Positions 38,814 through 47,218 are shown, numbered from the stretch's first letter. The stretch: DNA of 54,297 nt from an uncultured Spirochaetaceae bacterium (GCA_902778325.1 CACYWZ010000016.1:1-54297); one strand, 5' to 3'. The notes: a model not told the origin generated them from the letters alone. Translations and numbers: made by a program.

Positions 38814-39806
38814 TCAATATCCGCGCGGCTCAAGAAGCGAAAGATTGTCGTCTTCCGTGAAAAGAGTTTCGTCAACATAACTTTCTTCAGGGATTTTCTC
38901 GCCCGAAAGCACCTTTTTCACAAGTTCGATAAGAGCGTCCCCAGTTTTTGGATTGCACTCAACAACGCAGTTGAGGCGTCCCTTTTTCAATTCATTGACC
39001 GCGTTCTGCTCCCCGTCCACGCTCACAATCGCAACATCTTTTCCCGCCTTTATCCCGTAAGAATCCAGCGCGTCCAAAATGCCGAGCGTCATCGCGTCGT
39101 TGTGCGAGAAAATCACATCGACCTTCTTCGCTCCGATTTTCAGCTCCCCGCCGTTGTAAGCGATAATCTGCGAGATGATTTCCTGCCCGCGCGAGCGCAA
39201 AAAGTCGCCCGACTCGCTGTAAATCACCGAAAATTTTTGAGGAGCGTTCTCGCTCAAAGTGTCGCGGAACGCCTTCGCCCGCCCCTTTGCCGAAGACGAG
39301 TTCGTAGTGCCCGCAATCTCAAGAATATTTTTGTGCTCTTCAGTGTCAGCGTACTTTTTCAAGAGGAACTCCGCTGCCTTTTTCCCTTCCGAACACGAAT
39401 CCTCGCCGATATAGCCCTCAAAAAGATTCTTCGCCCTCGTCTTTATTTTCCTGTCCACCACGATAACAGGGATTCCCGCTTCCTTCGCCTCGCTCAGGAC
39501 GCCGTCCCAGCCCTCTTCGACGATAGGCGCGAGCAAAATGATGTCAACTTGATAAACAATGAAAGAGCGTATTGCGCGAATCTGCTTTTCCTGCTTTTGC
39601 TCCGCGTCGTCAAAGACAACCTGAAAGCCCTCGCGCTCGGCACTGGAGATAATCGAAGCCGTATTGCACGTTCTCCATGAACTTTCAGAGCCGATTTGCG
39701 AAAATCCGATAATCGCGCTTCTTTGCGCTTCGTCAGTTTTTTTGGAACGACAGGAAAAAAGAGCAAAAACAAGCAGCAAGACAGAAAAAGGCAGACGTTT
39801 TTTCAT
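38814..39806 (-). CDS. Periplasmic sugar-binding lipoprotein (YtfQ-like)
   Basis: A 330-residue lipoprotein; the signal peptide ends ALFSC, giving lipidated Cys19. The ribose-type binding domain has IIGFSQIGSESSWRTCNTASI, QKQEKQIRAIRSFIVYQVDIILLAPIVEEGWDGVL and AGIPVIVVDRKI, closely following the galactofuranose/arabinofuranose-binding protein YtfQ. DVIFSHNDAMTLGILDAL and AIVSVDGEQNAV are the later hinge motifs. No transport genes are adjacent. It heads a binding protein, kinase, regulator operon, so sensing is the likely role. The start is at MKKRLPF, seven bases after a TATAAT box, with no ribosome site. The longer upstream frame runs through AT-rich repeats and is rejected. Confidence 0.88.
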   Translation of the reverse strand: MKKRLPFSVLLLVFALFSCRSKKTDEAQRSAIIGFSQIGSESSWRTCNTASIISSAEREGFQVVFDDAEQKQEKQIRAIRSFIVYQVDIILLAPIVEEGWDGVLSEAKEAGIPVIVVDRKIKTRAKNLFEGYIGEDSCSEGKKAAEFLLKKYADTEEHKNILEIAGTTNSSSAKGRAKAFRDTLSENAPQKFSVIYSESGDFLRSRGQEIISQIIAYNGGELKIGAKKVDVIFSHNDAMTLGILDALDSYGIKAGKDVAIVSVDGEQNAVNELKKGRLNCVVECNPKTGDALIELVKKVLSGEKIPEESYVDETLFTEDDNLSLLEPRGY

Positions 39807-39813
39807 ATCGTCA

Positions 39814-39842
39814 ATTATACTCTGCATTTTTGTGAAATGCAA
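39814..39842 (-). promoter_or_regulatory. Promoter abutting the YtfQ-like gene (leaderless candidate)
   Basis: On the minus strand TTGCAT (39837-39842), a 17-bp spacer and a perfect TATAAT (39814-39819), then seven bases to the ATG at 39806. No Shine-Dalgarno sequence. This would start the three-gene sensor operon as a leaderless message. Confidence 0.6.
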
Positions 39843-39904
39843 ACTCCCTTTTCCAAGACGGAAAAAGAAAAATTTCACCTCGCGAAGAGCATTTTTCACT
39901 TTAT

Positions 39905-40175
39905 AAACACACTTTTCCACATTATCCACATACTTTTCCACATGCTTATCCACATTTTCAATGTTACAAAACATTTTTGCAACATAAAAAATCATTATTG
40001 CAACGTCAAATTTAATCAAAATCACATTGCAATACATTTTTGTAACGTCAAAAATATGTTTTTTGATGTTGCAAATTCAATTTTCCATATCAAAAAACAC
40101 ATTTTTTATGTAGCAAATTAAATTTGTGATGATGCAAATTTGTTTTGCAACGTTGAATTTTCAAAAAACAATGTG
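39905..40175. repeat. AT-rich region with motifs phased at 21 and 42 bp
   Basis: TTGCAAC or TTGTAAC at 39977, 39998 and 40040, and GCAAATT at 40071, 40113 and 40134, give steps of 21 and 42. TCCACA motifs at 39916 and 39937 are also 21 apart. Several short palindromes (ACATTTTTGTAACG, ACATTTTTTATGT) are present. It looks like a degenerate member of the phased palindromic arrays, in the gap between the sensor operon and ttcA. Confidence 0.55.
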
Positions 40176-40185
40176 GATATAACAA

Positions 40186-40222
40186 AAAAGCACGTCAAAA
40201 TATTGATTTTTGACGTGCTTTT
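40186..40222. terminator. Strong bidirectional terminator
   Basis: AAAAGCACGTCAAAA (40186-40200) and TTTTGACGTGCTTTT (40208-40222) form a 15-bp perfect stem with A- and T-rich flanks, 38 bp after the ttcA stop on the minus strand. Confidence 0.85.
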
Positions 40223-40259
40223 GATGAGTTTTGATGAAAAATAAAGCGGTTTTGATGTT

Positions 40260-40970
40260 CTAGGGCAAATATTCTTTGTTGATATTCTTCAATGACTGGA
40301 AAAGGTGCTCTTTTGCCTTGATGTCGCCCTTCGTCAGAGCCTCAAGGCGAGCTCGCGCGTCCTTTCGCCCAGAGTTGTCCTGATAGGTACAGGTGCAAGT
40401 CGTGCTGATATAGCCTTGAGCCTTCGCGTGCGCCTTTATTGTCTCAACGTCCGCGTAGCAAAGCGGGCGGATTATCGAGACGGGGTACTTCTGGTAATTG
40501 AGGCGCGGGGGCATCGTGCTCATCTCGCCTTTGACGAGCATATTCATCAACAGCGTTTCGAGAATATCGTCCAAATGATGACCGAGGGCAAGTTTGGTGT
40601 AGCCGTTTTGCACCGCGTAATGCAAAAGCTCGTTGCGGCGTTGCTGAGAGCACCAGTAGCAACTCATTTTGAAGCCGTCCTTGAGCCGATTTTGAACGTC
40701 GACAAAAAGGCTTTTCACCTCGACTCCCCAATCCGAAAGCTGCTTTCGGAGCTTCGGGCTCATTGTGCATGCCTCAAAGTCCGTCTCGACGTGAAGGGCA
40801 GTGAACGAAAAGTCCGCGCCCTTGCGCTTCATTCTGTTCGCAAGGTATTCGATAAGCGCTGTGGAGTCTTTTCCGCCAGAAGCGCCGACAAGGATTTTGT
40901 CTCCTTTCTCAATCATTTTGTAATCAAAAACTGCTTTGTCTATAAGGCTGTAAAGTTTTGGCTGTCCCAT
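40260..40970 (-). CDS. ttcA: tRNA 2-thiocytidine biosynthesis protein (TtcA-like PP-loop ATPase)
   Basis: A 236-residue ATP-pyrophosphatase of the TtcA/TilS superfamily. The PP-loop is VGASGGKDSTALIEYLA. CYWCSQQRR provides the CxxC that with a later Cys (TCTCTYQD) can hold an iron-sulfur cluster, and GHHLDDILETLLMNM is a further family motif. It would thiolate C32 of some tRNAs. It is shorter than E. coli TtcA (311), as in many anaerobes. A TAAAAT with upstream TG (extended -10, 40979-40984) ends eight bases before the ATG and there is no ribosome site, so it is another leaderless candidate. Confidence 0.85.
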   Translation of the reverse strand: MGQPKLYSLIDKAVFDYKMIEKGDKILVGASGGKDSTALIEYLANRMKRKGADFSFTALHVETDFEACTMSPKLRKQLSDWGVEVKSLFVDVQNRLKDGFKMSCYWCSQQRRNELLHYAVQNGYTKLALGHHLDDILETLLMNMLVKGEMSTMPPRLNYQKYPVSIIRPLCYADVETIKAHAKAQGYISTTCTCTYQDNSGRKDARARLEALTKGDIKAKEHLFQSLKNINKEYLP

Positions 40971-41013
40971 AATCGAGCATTTTAGCAAAAACGCGATTTT
41001 TTCGCCAGAAGAT

Positions 41014-41043
41014 AAAAAAATGCCCCGATTTTTGTCGGAGCAT
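41014..41043 (-). terminator. Rho-independent terminator after the RelB gene
   Basis: On the minus strand ATGCTCCGA pairs with TCGGGGCAT (one G-U pair) around a short A-rich loop, followed by seven Ts. It begins about ten bases after the antitoxin stop and precedes the ttcA promoter. Confidence 0.8.
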
Positions 41044-41053
41044 TTCGCTTTTT

Positions 41054-41329
41054 CTAGTCCTCTGTGCCCTCGCCGTTGGTTCCTGCAAGGAGGGCGTCGT
41101 CCATATCGCGGTTCATCTTGCCCGCGGCGGCAAGCGCGTTCATCTGTGAAACCATCGCTGATGGCGGTGGAGTTACAATTTCAAACGGAATGCGCTGTTG
41201 GTTTACCGCCTGCTTCAAAAAGAGCCTGATAGCAGTCGTGATGTCCAAACCTAAAGCATCGAAAAGAGATTCCGCCGCTTTTCGCGTTTCTCTGTCGATT
41301 TTGATTTGAATTGTTCCTGATGCTGCCAT
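41054..41329 (-). CDS. RelB/DinJ-family antitoxin, no adjacent toxin
   Basis: A 91-residue ribbon-helix-helix protein: TIQIKIDRETRKAAESLFDALGLDITTAIRLFLKQAVNQQRIPFEI is the typical DinJ dimerisation and DNA-binding unit, with an acidic flexible tail that would wrap a RelE/YafQ toxin. No toxin-like gene lies on either side: ttcA is downstream after a terminator and the GH53 gene upstream. It is thus an orphan antitoxin or a stand-alone repressor. GGGGG lies upstream of the ATG. Confidence 0.85.
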   Translation of the reverse strand: MAASGTIQIKIDRETRKAAESLFDALGLDITTAIRLFLKQAVNQQRIPFEIVTPPPSAMVSQMNALAAAGKMNRDMDDALLAGTNGEGTED

Positions 41330-41468
41330 ATTTTCCCCCTAATATGAAGAAGTCTACGCTTTATATTTTAATATGTTAGTCTTATTTTTCCAAAAATCAA
41401 GGGAAAAATCAATAAATCTATCATTTTTCATCTAAGATTTCTGATTTTTCCTTTCAATCCTGTGAGAA

Positions 41469-43415
41469 TCAATCGCCAATTCTGTTCAGGACAAAATCAT
41501 CGAATGTTCCCCAGCTCCTTGCGTTCGTTTTGGCGCGAATCCCAATCGTGAGCTTTCCGTCTGTGATGTGGAGAGCGCTGATTTCACTCTCTTTCCAGTT
41601 CGCCCAGCCCGAAAGCATGAAATGCTCCTCGCGCTCCTCGCTGCTTGTCTTTGCGAACAAAGCGAAATCCGCAGCGCTTTCCTTGACATCGCCTCCCTGT
41701 GCGTAAGCCTTGAGCCTGTACGTGCCGCTTTCAAGATTGGTGAGCGTTTGCTCGACAGCGAAATCCATGTCGCTTTCAGACCAGAAGTGAAGCGAGACGT
41801 CGCCTTGATGAGCGTCGTCAGTTTTGCGCTGAAAATCCGTCGGGTTCTTGTCGCCCTTGAACGAAATACGCCACATCGAGCGCTCATCGCCCTCAAAACT
41901 GCCGTTGACAGCGTGATTGAGGAATAACACCTTGACGTGCGCTAAAACCGCCGTGTTCTCGCAGACGCCCTTAATCTCGTATTCGCCTTCCGTGCTTGTA
42001 TCGACGGCGCTTAGAGCCTCAGCGTCCCAGACGACGCTTTGAGAGCAGTTTTTGTCGTGGTCGTTGTAAATGACAGCCATTTTCTCAGGCATCTTGAGCG
42101 GAGTTCCGACATCGCTTGAGACAAAAACGTCAGGAATCGCGTCAACAGCAAGCGGCGCAGTCGAGCCGTATTTTAGATACTTAAAGACATTGATTGACTC
42201 AAGCGCTTTTCCGTCGAAATCAAAGAAAGCCTGATTGTCCCAAGACGAGCCGCCATAGTAAAGCGCTCCGTCAGTCGGGTCGTAATCGGAGCAATAACTT
42301 GACGCCCAGCCAGAGCCGTATTTTTCCCAAATCGCAGCGTTTTTCTCCTTGTCTTTGCCCACAGGAATCCAAGCGCCCTCCCAGTAGAAAACGCCGATAG
42401 CGCCAGCGCTGTTTGCGTGCGCGATGACGTCGCGAATCATAGACGCCTGACCTTGCACCGTCGCAGGATAGCCTTCCATGATGTCGCCATTGCCCGAAAC
42501 GCTGTTGCCAAAGCCGTCCCCGTCTTCAGCCGTGTAGCAATACGAAGTTTCTGCAATCATCACTTCCTTTTTGTACTTTTCACGATAGGAGCGAAGCACA
42601 TTTTCCATATTTTCAAGAGAGCCATTCCAGAAAGAATAATACGAAAGCCCCATAACGTCATAATCAATCTTGAAGTTTTCGAGAATTGCGCCGATTCTGT
42701 CGATGTCATCGCTGTGGTGAATGTTCGTGTAGTGAAGAGCGACACGGACATTTTTTCTGTTCGACTTGGCGCTTTCCCTGATAGCGCTTGTTCCCGCCTT
42801 CAAGAGCTTCATCACGTTGATGACAGTCTTTTCGCCTGAAAGACCGTTGTTGATTTCGTTTCCGACTTGCACCATTCCAACGTTGACGCCCGCCTTAAAA
42901 AGTGCGTCGAGGCTTTCCTTCGTGAAGTTTGCCAAAGCGCTCGCCTTGTCGTCAATGCTCATTCCTTCCCACGCCTTCGGAGAAAGCTGCCGCTTCGGGT
43001 CTGCCCAAAAATCAGAGTAGTGGAAATCGATTAAGACCTTCATGCCGCATTTAGTTGCCCGCTTTCCAAGCTCTATCGCCGTCGCCAAATCGTTATTGCC
43101 GCCGCCGTAGCCGTTTCCGTCCTTGTCGAACGGGTCATTCCAAACACGAAGACGAACCCAGTTCACACCAGAGTCGGAAAACATCTTTATCGCGTCAACT
43201 TCCTTCCCGCCGAAGTCGTAAAACTTGACCCCACTTTTTTCCTCAACAAGAAGCGACGACAAATCCATTCCCCGAATAAAATCGTCGCTGATATTCGGGA
43301 CTGCCTTCACGACAATCCCAGATTCGACACTTCCCGCAGGCATTTTTTTGCCGCAAGAGATGAGGGAAAGAGTCGCGAGAAGCGAAAACGCCAAAAATTT
43401 GTGCTGAACTTTCAT
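41469..43415 (-). CDS. GH53 endo-beta-1,4-galactanase lipoprotein with Ig-like and CBM domains
   Basis: A 648-residue surface or periplasmic enzyme that would cut beta-1,4-galactan side chains of pectin (type I arabinogalactan). Lipobox LISC gives lipidated Cys21. The GH53 barrel (about 45-410) has catalytic acid E187 (QVGNEINNG) and nucleophile E289 (IAETSYCY), with FIRGMDLSSL and VRLRVWNDPFD as family markers. A bacterial Ig-like domain (about 425-500; GTPLKMPEKMAVIYND, VVWDAEAL) and a C-terminal galactan-binding-module-like domain (about 510-648; NGSFEGDERSMW, WANWKESEISALH) follow. AAGGAG precedes the ATG. A LacI-type operator lies at the transcription start. Confidence 0.93.
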   Translation of the reverse strand: MKVQHKFLAFSLLATLSLISCGKKMPAGSVESGIVVKAVPNISDDFIRGMDLSSLLVEEKSGVKFYDFGGKEVDAIKMFSDSGVNWVRLRVWNDPFDKDGNGYGGGNNDLATAIELGKRATKCGMKVLIDFHYSDFWADPKRQLSPKAWEGMSIDDKASALANFTKESLDALFKAGVNVGMVQVGNEINNGLSGEKTVINVMKLLKAGTSAIRESAKSNRKNVRVALHYTNIHHSDDIDRIGAILENFKIDYDVMGLSYYSFWNGSLENMENVLRSYREKYKKEVMIAETSYCYTAEDGDGFGNSVSGNGDIMEGYPATVQGQASMIRDVIAHANSAGAIGVFYWEGAWIPVGKDKEKNAAIWEKYGSGWASSYCSDYDPTDGALYYGGSSWDNQAFFDFDGKALESINVFKYLKYGSTAPLAVDAIPDVFVSSDVGTPLKMPEKMAVIYNDHDKNCSQSVVWDAEALSAVDTSTEGEYEIKGVCENTAVLAHVKVLFLNHAVNGSFEGDERSMWRISFKGDKNPTDFQRKTDDAHQGDVSLHFWSESDMDFAVEQTLTNLESGTYRLKAYAQGGDVKESAADFALFAKTSSEEREEHFMLSGWANWKESEISALHITDGKLTIGIRAKTNARSWGTFDDFVLNRIGD

Positions 43416-43442
43416 TATAACTCCTTAACGCGCAACTTTTTG

Positions 43443-43456
43443 CGCAAACGGTTGCG
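43443..43456. promoter_or_regulatory. LacI-family operator in the GH53 promoter
   Basis: CGCAAACGGTTGCG is a 14-bp near-perfect palindrome (12 of 14 positions) with the central CG of LacI/CcpA-type operators. It lies immediately after the -10 box, at the expected transcription start, an arrangement expected for repression. The adjacent GCGCAACTTTTTGCGC may be an additional half-site. The regulator is unknown; this sequence is not found upstream of the ara operon here. Confidence 0.65.
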
Positions 43457-43464
43457 TTATTTTC

Positions 43465-43492
43465 ATTTTAGCACTCATTTTCCATTTGTCAA
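43465..43492 (-). promoter_or_regulatory. Sigma70-type promoter of the GH53 gene
   Basis: TTGACA (43487-43492), a 16-bp spacer and TAAAAT (43465-43470) on the minus strand. The leader to the ATG is about 40 bp and contains the operator and the AAGGAG ribosome site. Confidence 0.7.
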
Positions 43493-43494
43493 CG

Positions 43495-43730
43495 CAATTA
43501 TTTTTCAATAATTCGTTCGCTGAAAAAAAAGAGAGGCGTTATTTTTTAATAATTCGCTCTCTTTTAAATTAGGATTGAAATTATTGGCTGATAATTGCTC
43601 GGCTGGAAAAAAAGAAGGGAATTATTAGCCAATAATTGCGTGCTTTTTTTTTGAGTTGACAATTATTGCGCAATAATTCCTTGGCTTTTTTAAAAAGTGG
43701 AGAATTATTAGTCAATAATTCAAAAAATCG
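43495..43730. repeat. 41/42-bp tandem palindromic array, AT-rich (6 units)
   Basis: AATAATT or GATAATT at 43507, 43548, 43590, 43631, 43672 and 43714: steps of 41, 42, 41, 41 and 42. Each unit centres on a palindrome such as GAATTATTNNNNAATAATTC, for example CAATTATTGCGCAATAATT. The spacers are poorly conserved, A-rich stretches. It fills the gap between the GH53 promoter and the fabF stop. Confidence 0.9.
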
Positions 43731-43734
43731 AGAA

Positions 43735-44997
43735 TCAGCGATTGTATGCGCCAAAAATAATGCAGCTGTTCTGACCGCCGAAGCCGAATGAGCCGCTTGC
43801 GGCGACGCTGATTTTGCACTCAGCGCCCTGTTTTGCGGTGTAATCGAGGTCAAGGGCGTTCTCGATGTCGGGGTTCTCAAGGTTGATTGTCGGCGGAATG
43901 AAGCCGTCTTGGATTGCCTTGACGCAAAAGAGTGCCTCAAGCGCGCCTGAAGCGCCTATCAAGTGCCCAGTCGCTCCCTTTGTCGAAGAGATGTGAAGAC
44001 TCTTTGCGTAATCGCCGAAAACGCTTTTTATCATTGCCGTTTCGCTGATGTCATTTGCAATCGTGCCTGTTCCGTGGGCGTTGTAGTATTGAATATCGCT
44101 TGTCTTTATGTGCGCGTCCTCGATTGCCGCCCTGACAGCCATCGCCGCGCCGCTTCCGTCTTTTTTGGGGCTTGCGATATGGTAGGCATCGCAAGAAGAG
44201 GCAGCTCCCAAGACTTCGGCATAGATTTTCGCGCCGCGCTCTTTTGCGTGTTCTTCTTCTTCAAGGATTAAAACTGCCGCGCCTTCTGAAAGCACAAAGC
44301 CTTTTCGGTCTCGGTCGAACGGTCGGCTCGCTTTTTCTGCATCGTCATTGAAGCCTCTGGCGAGCGCTCCTAGTTGCGAGAGGGCGGCAACGGTGAACTT
44401 TGTGATTGGTGTCTCCGTTCCGCCGGCGAACACGATGTCTGCGCGCCCTGAGCGGATTGTGTCGAGGGCAAGAGTGAGCGAATCTGTGCCTGAGGCGCAC
44501 GCATTCGAAAGCGTCCACGATGGTCCTGAAAGCGAAAAGTAAATGCTGACGGCGGAAGCGGCTTCGTTTGCGATGAACATCGGCACGGTTGCGCTTGAAA
44601 GGCGAGATGAGCCGAGCGAGCGGTCAAAAAGCGTCTTGTAAGAGTCTTCCACGATGTCAAAGCCGCCTATGCACGAGGCGGAACAGACTGCGCTTTTTGC
44701 TTTTGAAAGCACTTCTTTTGTGAGTCCTGCCTCTTTTGCCGCCTGGATAGCCGAGGCAAGAAAGAAGCGGGAGAAGCGCGCTGTTTTTCGCATTGAGCGC
44801 TCGCTGACACCGTATTCAGTGATGTCAAAGCCCTTGACTTCTCCCGCGATTTGAACGTCAAGCTCGGAGGCGTCAAAGTGCGTTATGCGAGCGATTCCGC
44901 TTTTTCCGCTCTTGACGCTTTCCCATGAGCTTTGAGCTGTATTTCCGACGGGAGAGACCGCTCCCAGTCCTGTAACAACGACACGTCTTGTTTGCAT
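43735..44997 (-). CDS. fabF: Beta-ketoacyl-ACP synthase II-like enzyme
   Basis: A 420-residue condensing enzyme that elongates acyl-ACP with malonyl-ACP. The catalytic triad is intact: C167 (SNACASGTD), H308 (YYNAHGTGT) and H345 (GATGHLIGASG), with K340. The N-terminal RRVVVTGLGAVSPVGN is characteristic. Length matches FabF (about 412). There is no acyl-carrier-protein gene beside it, so it may be either the main FabF or a specialised homologue. GAGGAAGGG precedes the ATG. It lies 38 bp after the S1-domain protein gene. Confidence 0.92.
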   Translation of the reverse strand: MQTRRVVVTGLGAVSPVGNTAQSSWESVKSGKSGIARITHFDASELDVQIAGEVKGFDITEYGVSERSMRKTARFSRFFLASAIQAAKEAGLTKEVLSKAKSAVCSASCIGGFDIVEDSYKTLFDRSLGSSRLSSATVPMFIANEAASAVSIYFSLSGPSWTLSNACASGTDSLTLALDTIRSGRADIVFAGGTETPITKFTVAALSQLGALARGFNDDAEKASRPFDRDRKGFVLSEGAAVLILEEEEHAKERGAKIYAEVLGAASSCDAYHIASPKKDGSGAAMAVRAAIEDAHIKTSDIQYYNAHGTGTIANDISETAMIKSVFGDYAKSLHISSTKGATGHLIGASGALEALFCVKAIQDGFIPPTINLENPDIENALDLDYTAKQGAECKISVAASGSFGFGGQNSCIIFGAYNR

Positions 44998-45035
44998 TGC
45001 CCTTCCTCAACTGAGAGCTTTCTCCCGATATGATT

Positions 45036-46139
45036 TTATTTTCTGTTCTTGAAATATGCCGCGAACGGATTGTATGTGTCTGCTGAATAAGAGTCGCTGC
45101 TCTGCTTTGCCATGTATGAAGCGGCCTCGTTATCCTGCTCGACACTTGAGGCGCTCTTCAAGGCGATTCTCTTCTCTTCTCTTGAGACGCTCAACACGAC
45201 GACGCTGAACTTGTCGCCGACTTTGAACTTCTTGCTAAGATTTGTGTTCTTGTCGACATTGAGCTCGGAGATGTGAACGAGACCGTCAATGCCTTCTTCA
45301 AGGTTGACGAAAATACCGAACGGAGCGATTCTTGCGATAGTTCCGTCGACTTTCGTTCCCGCTGTGTATTTTTCTGCGACGCTATCCCAAGGGTCTTTCT
45401 CAAGTGCCTTGAGGCTCAACGAGACACGCTCTTTTTCCCAGTCCGCCTTGATGACTTTTGCCTCGACTTCCTGTCCGACAGACAATACTTCATCGATTTT
45501 CTCGATGCGGCGGTGTGCGATTTCGCTGACAGGGAGCAATGCCTGAAAGCCATCGATGTCGACGAATGCGCCATAATCTTTGAGCGCCGTAATCTTTCCG
45601 CGAACAATCTTGCCTTCGCTTATTTGCTTTGAAAGCTCGCTCAAGTGCTCTTTTGCTTCTCTCTCGCGAACTGCGCGATTTGAAACTACGATGCTCTTTC
45701 CCTCGTTCTTGTACTCTTGAATGATGAATGTGAGGTGCTTTCCGACGAACTCAGAAGCCTCTGCCTTCTGGCGATAGCCCATCTGTGAGTATGGACAGAA
45801 TGCTCTTGTCGTTCCGATTGTGACCTCAAATCCGCCTTTGATTTCTTTTTCGACTTTGCCCTCAACTGGCATACCGCTCTTCCATGCGCTTTCAAGAACG
45901 CTGTTGTCAGCCTTCTCGCCTGAAAGACGCGTCGTGAAAAGCATTTCGCCTCTCTTCTCGCCAAGGAAGAACACGCTGATTTTGTCGCCCTCTTTGACGC
46001 TGACGTTTCCTTCTTTGTCTGTGAACTCTGCGACGCTGAGCATTCCCTCGCTCTTCAATCCGAGGTCAATGAAAACTGTGTCGCCTGAAACTGCAACAAC
46101 CGTAGTATCGATTTTCTGTCCGACTTGAAATCTTTCCAT
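45036..46139 (-). CDS. S1 RNA-binding domain protein (ribosomal protein S1-like, four domains)
   Basis: A 367-residue protein with four OB-fold S1 domains at about 4-70, 85-155, 175-245 and 258-330. The best conserved are domain 3 (GKIVRGKITALKDYGAFVDIDGFQALLPVSEI) and domain 4 (VDGTIARIAPFGIFVNLEEGIDGLVHISEL). The first two are divergent. The C-terminal 35 residues are polar and likely flexible. It is shorter than proteobacterial S1 (six domains) and may be the functional S1 of this organism or an accessory mRNA-binding factor. The ribosome site GGGAG is 11 bases from the ATG. Probably in an operon with the fabF-like gene. Confidence 0.88.
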   Translation of the reverse strand: MERFQVGQKIDTTVVAVSGDTVFIDLGLKSEGMLSVAEFTDKEGNVSVKEGDKISVFFLGEKRGEMLFTTRLSGEKADNSVLESAWKSGMPVEGKVEKEIKGGFEVTIGTTRAFCPYSQMGYRQKAEASEFVGKHLTFIIQEYKNEGKSIVVSNRAVREREAKEHLSELSKQISEGKIVRGKITALKDYGAFVDIDGFQALLPVSEIAHRRIEKIDEVLSVGQEVEAKVIKADWEKERVSLSLKALEKDPWDSVAEKYTAGTKVDGTIARIAPFGIFVNLEEGIDGLVHISELNVDKNTNLSKKFKVGDKFSVVVLSVSREEKRIALKSASSVEQDNEAASYMAKQSSDSYSADTYNPFAAYFKNRK

Positions 46140-46200
46140 AAGAAAAATGACTCCCTTAAATATATATTTTTGTCATATCCAGCAAAGTTAAAAGCATATT

Positions 46201-46229
46201 TGATTCTTCGACTACGCCATGAATGACAA
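46201..46229. mobile_element. Remnant of the dispersed inverted-repeat element
   Basis: GATTCTTCGACTAC followed by GCCATGAATGACA matches the inner and outer motifs of the right arm with the middle deleted. It lies in the 121-bp gap between the S1 gene and the operon ending at 46261. Confidence 0.4.
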
Positions 46230-46260
46230 GCAATTCTTTTTCAAAAAGCCTCTTTGCTCT

Positions 46261-46692
46261 TTACTCCGACATCACGACGAAGATTGAGCCAAAGACAAGA
46301 AGATGCGTCGTGAGCATCTTTAGGTATGCAAGCACTGAATCAATTGACTTGAACACACCGCCACCACAAAGACCCTTTTCTCCCAGCACGTCAATAATGA
46401 TGATGATGAAAAACCAGACAATCGTTATCAAAATCATCGATACGGCACTAAAGAGCGCTTTGTTGATGAACTTCTCAAGAATCAGCATAACACCAGAAGC
46501 CACTTCAACTGTGCAGATAATGAATGACAGCACTTTATCAATCTGTGAGTCAAGGTTAGTGAACTTGAGAAACAAAGCGGCTATGTGGTGCTCAGCAATA
46601 TCATGGGCGATAAGCCCGATAATGCCCGCAACCAGAAGATACACTGCAAGCGCGAACTGCAATGTGGTAATGCCGAAACTCTTCGTCTTCAT
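46261..46692 (-). CDS. Four-helix membrane protein, DoxX-like
   Basis: A 143-residue protein with four predicted transmembrane helices (about 9-30, 53-73, 80-103, 122-142) and a cytoplasmic or periplasmic loop DVLGEKGLCGGGVFKSIDS. The spacing of the helices recalls small DoxX/DoxD-type proteins, but no diagnostic residue is evident, so the name is tentative. GGGAG precedes the ATG, nine bases after the ASCH-domain gene. It is last gene of a four-gene operon (48312 to 46261). Confidence 0.65.
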   Translation of the reverse strand: MKTKSFGITTLQFALAVYLLVAGIIGLIAHDIAEHHIAALFLKFTNLDSQIDKVLSFIICTVEVASGVMLILEKFINKALFSAVSMILITIVWFFIIIIIDVLGEKGLCGGGVFKSIDSVLAYLKMLTTHLLVFGSIFVVMSE

Positions 46693-46701
46693 AAAAACTC
46701 C

Positions 46702-47208
46702 CTATGCGTGATAAACCACGCTGAATATTTCTGCGACAACTCTCATATTATCGCTAAACTCATATCCCATTATGTCGCCTTCTTCCTCAAACGCCTGCCG
46801 CTTTCGCTCCCGCCAGGCCTCAAGGTTCTCGTCCTCGCCTTCACGTGAGGCAAGCTCCCATGAAACGTCAGCGAAAGGAAGAACCGCCACGTTCTCAGTG
46901 CGGATAATGCAAGAAGGCTCTCCGTTGTAATCAAGCACAACAGAGTATTCGCCCGAAAGCGGCAATGGCTCTCGGTCTATCGAATACGCTTCAAAAGCGT
47001 TGAACATCACCGTCTTCTTTCCCGAAAGCACAAGCGACAATAGCGCTGCCTTGTCGTTGCCCTTGCCGTCGAACGTCAAGTCCCCGGCATAAAGCGCTTC
47101 TTCCTCCAGTCCTGCTTTCGCTTTGAATGTGTTCCAGAACTCGTCCACCTTGGAACTTTGCACAGCGTTAAGCTCCGAAGATTCTGCCATTGCTTCTTCA
47201 AAATCCAT
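46702..47208 (-). CDS. ASCH-domain protein
   Basis: A 168-residue soluble protein. After a helical N-terminus (VDEFWNTFKAKAGL) the ASCH fold runs from about 55 to 165: LVLSGKKTVMFNAFEAYSID, PLPLSGEYSVVLDYNGEPSCIIRTENVAVLPFADVSWELASREGE and WRERKRQAFEEEG. ASCH domains are PUA-like and bind RNA or modified nucleosides; some are amidohydrolases of N4-acetylcytidine. The role here is unproven. It is third gene of its operon, ten bases after the small membrane-protein gene. Confidence 0.88.
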   Translation of the reverse strand: MDFEEAMAESSELNAVQSSKVDEFWNTFKAKAGLEEEALYAGDLTFDGKGNDKAALLSLVLSGKKTVMFNAFEAYSIDREPLPLSGEYSVVLDYNGEPSCIIRTENVAVLPFADVSWELASREGEDENLEAWRERKRQAFEEEGDIMGYEFSDNMRVVAEIFSVVYHA

Positions 47209-47218
47209 ATTATTTACC

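Noticed and set aside
39807-40037. N-terminal extension of the YtfQ-like lipoprotein
   Set aside because: It would bury the signal peptide and runs through the promoter and AT-rich repeats; the lipoprotein signal starting at 39806 is clear.
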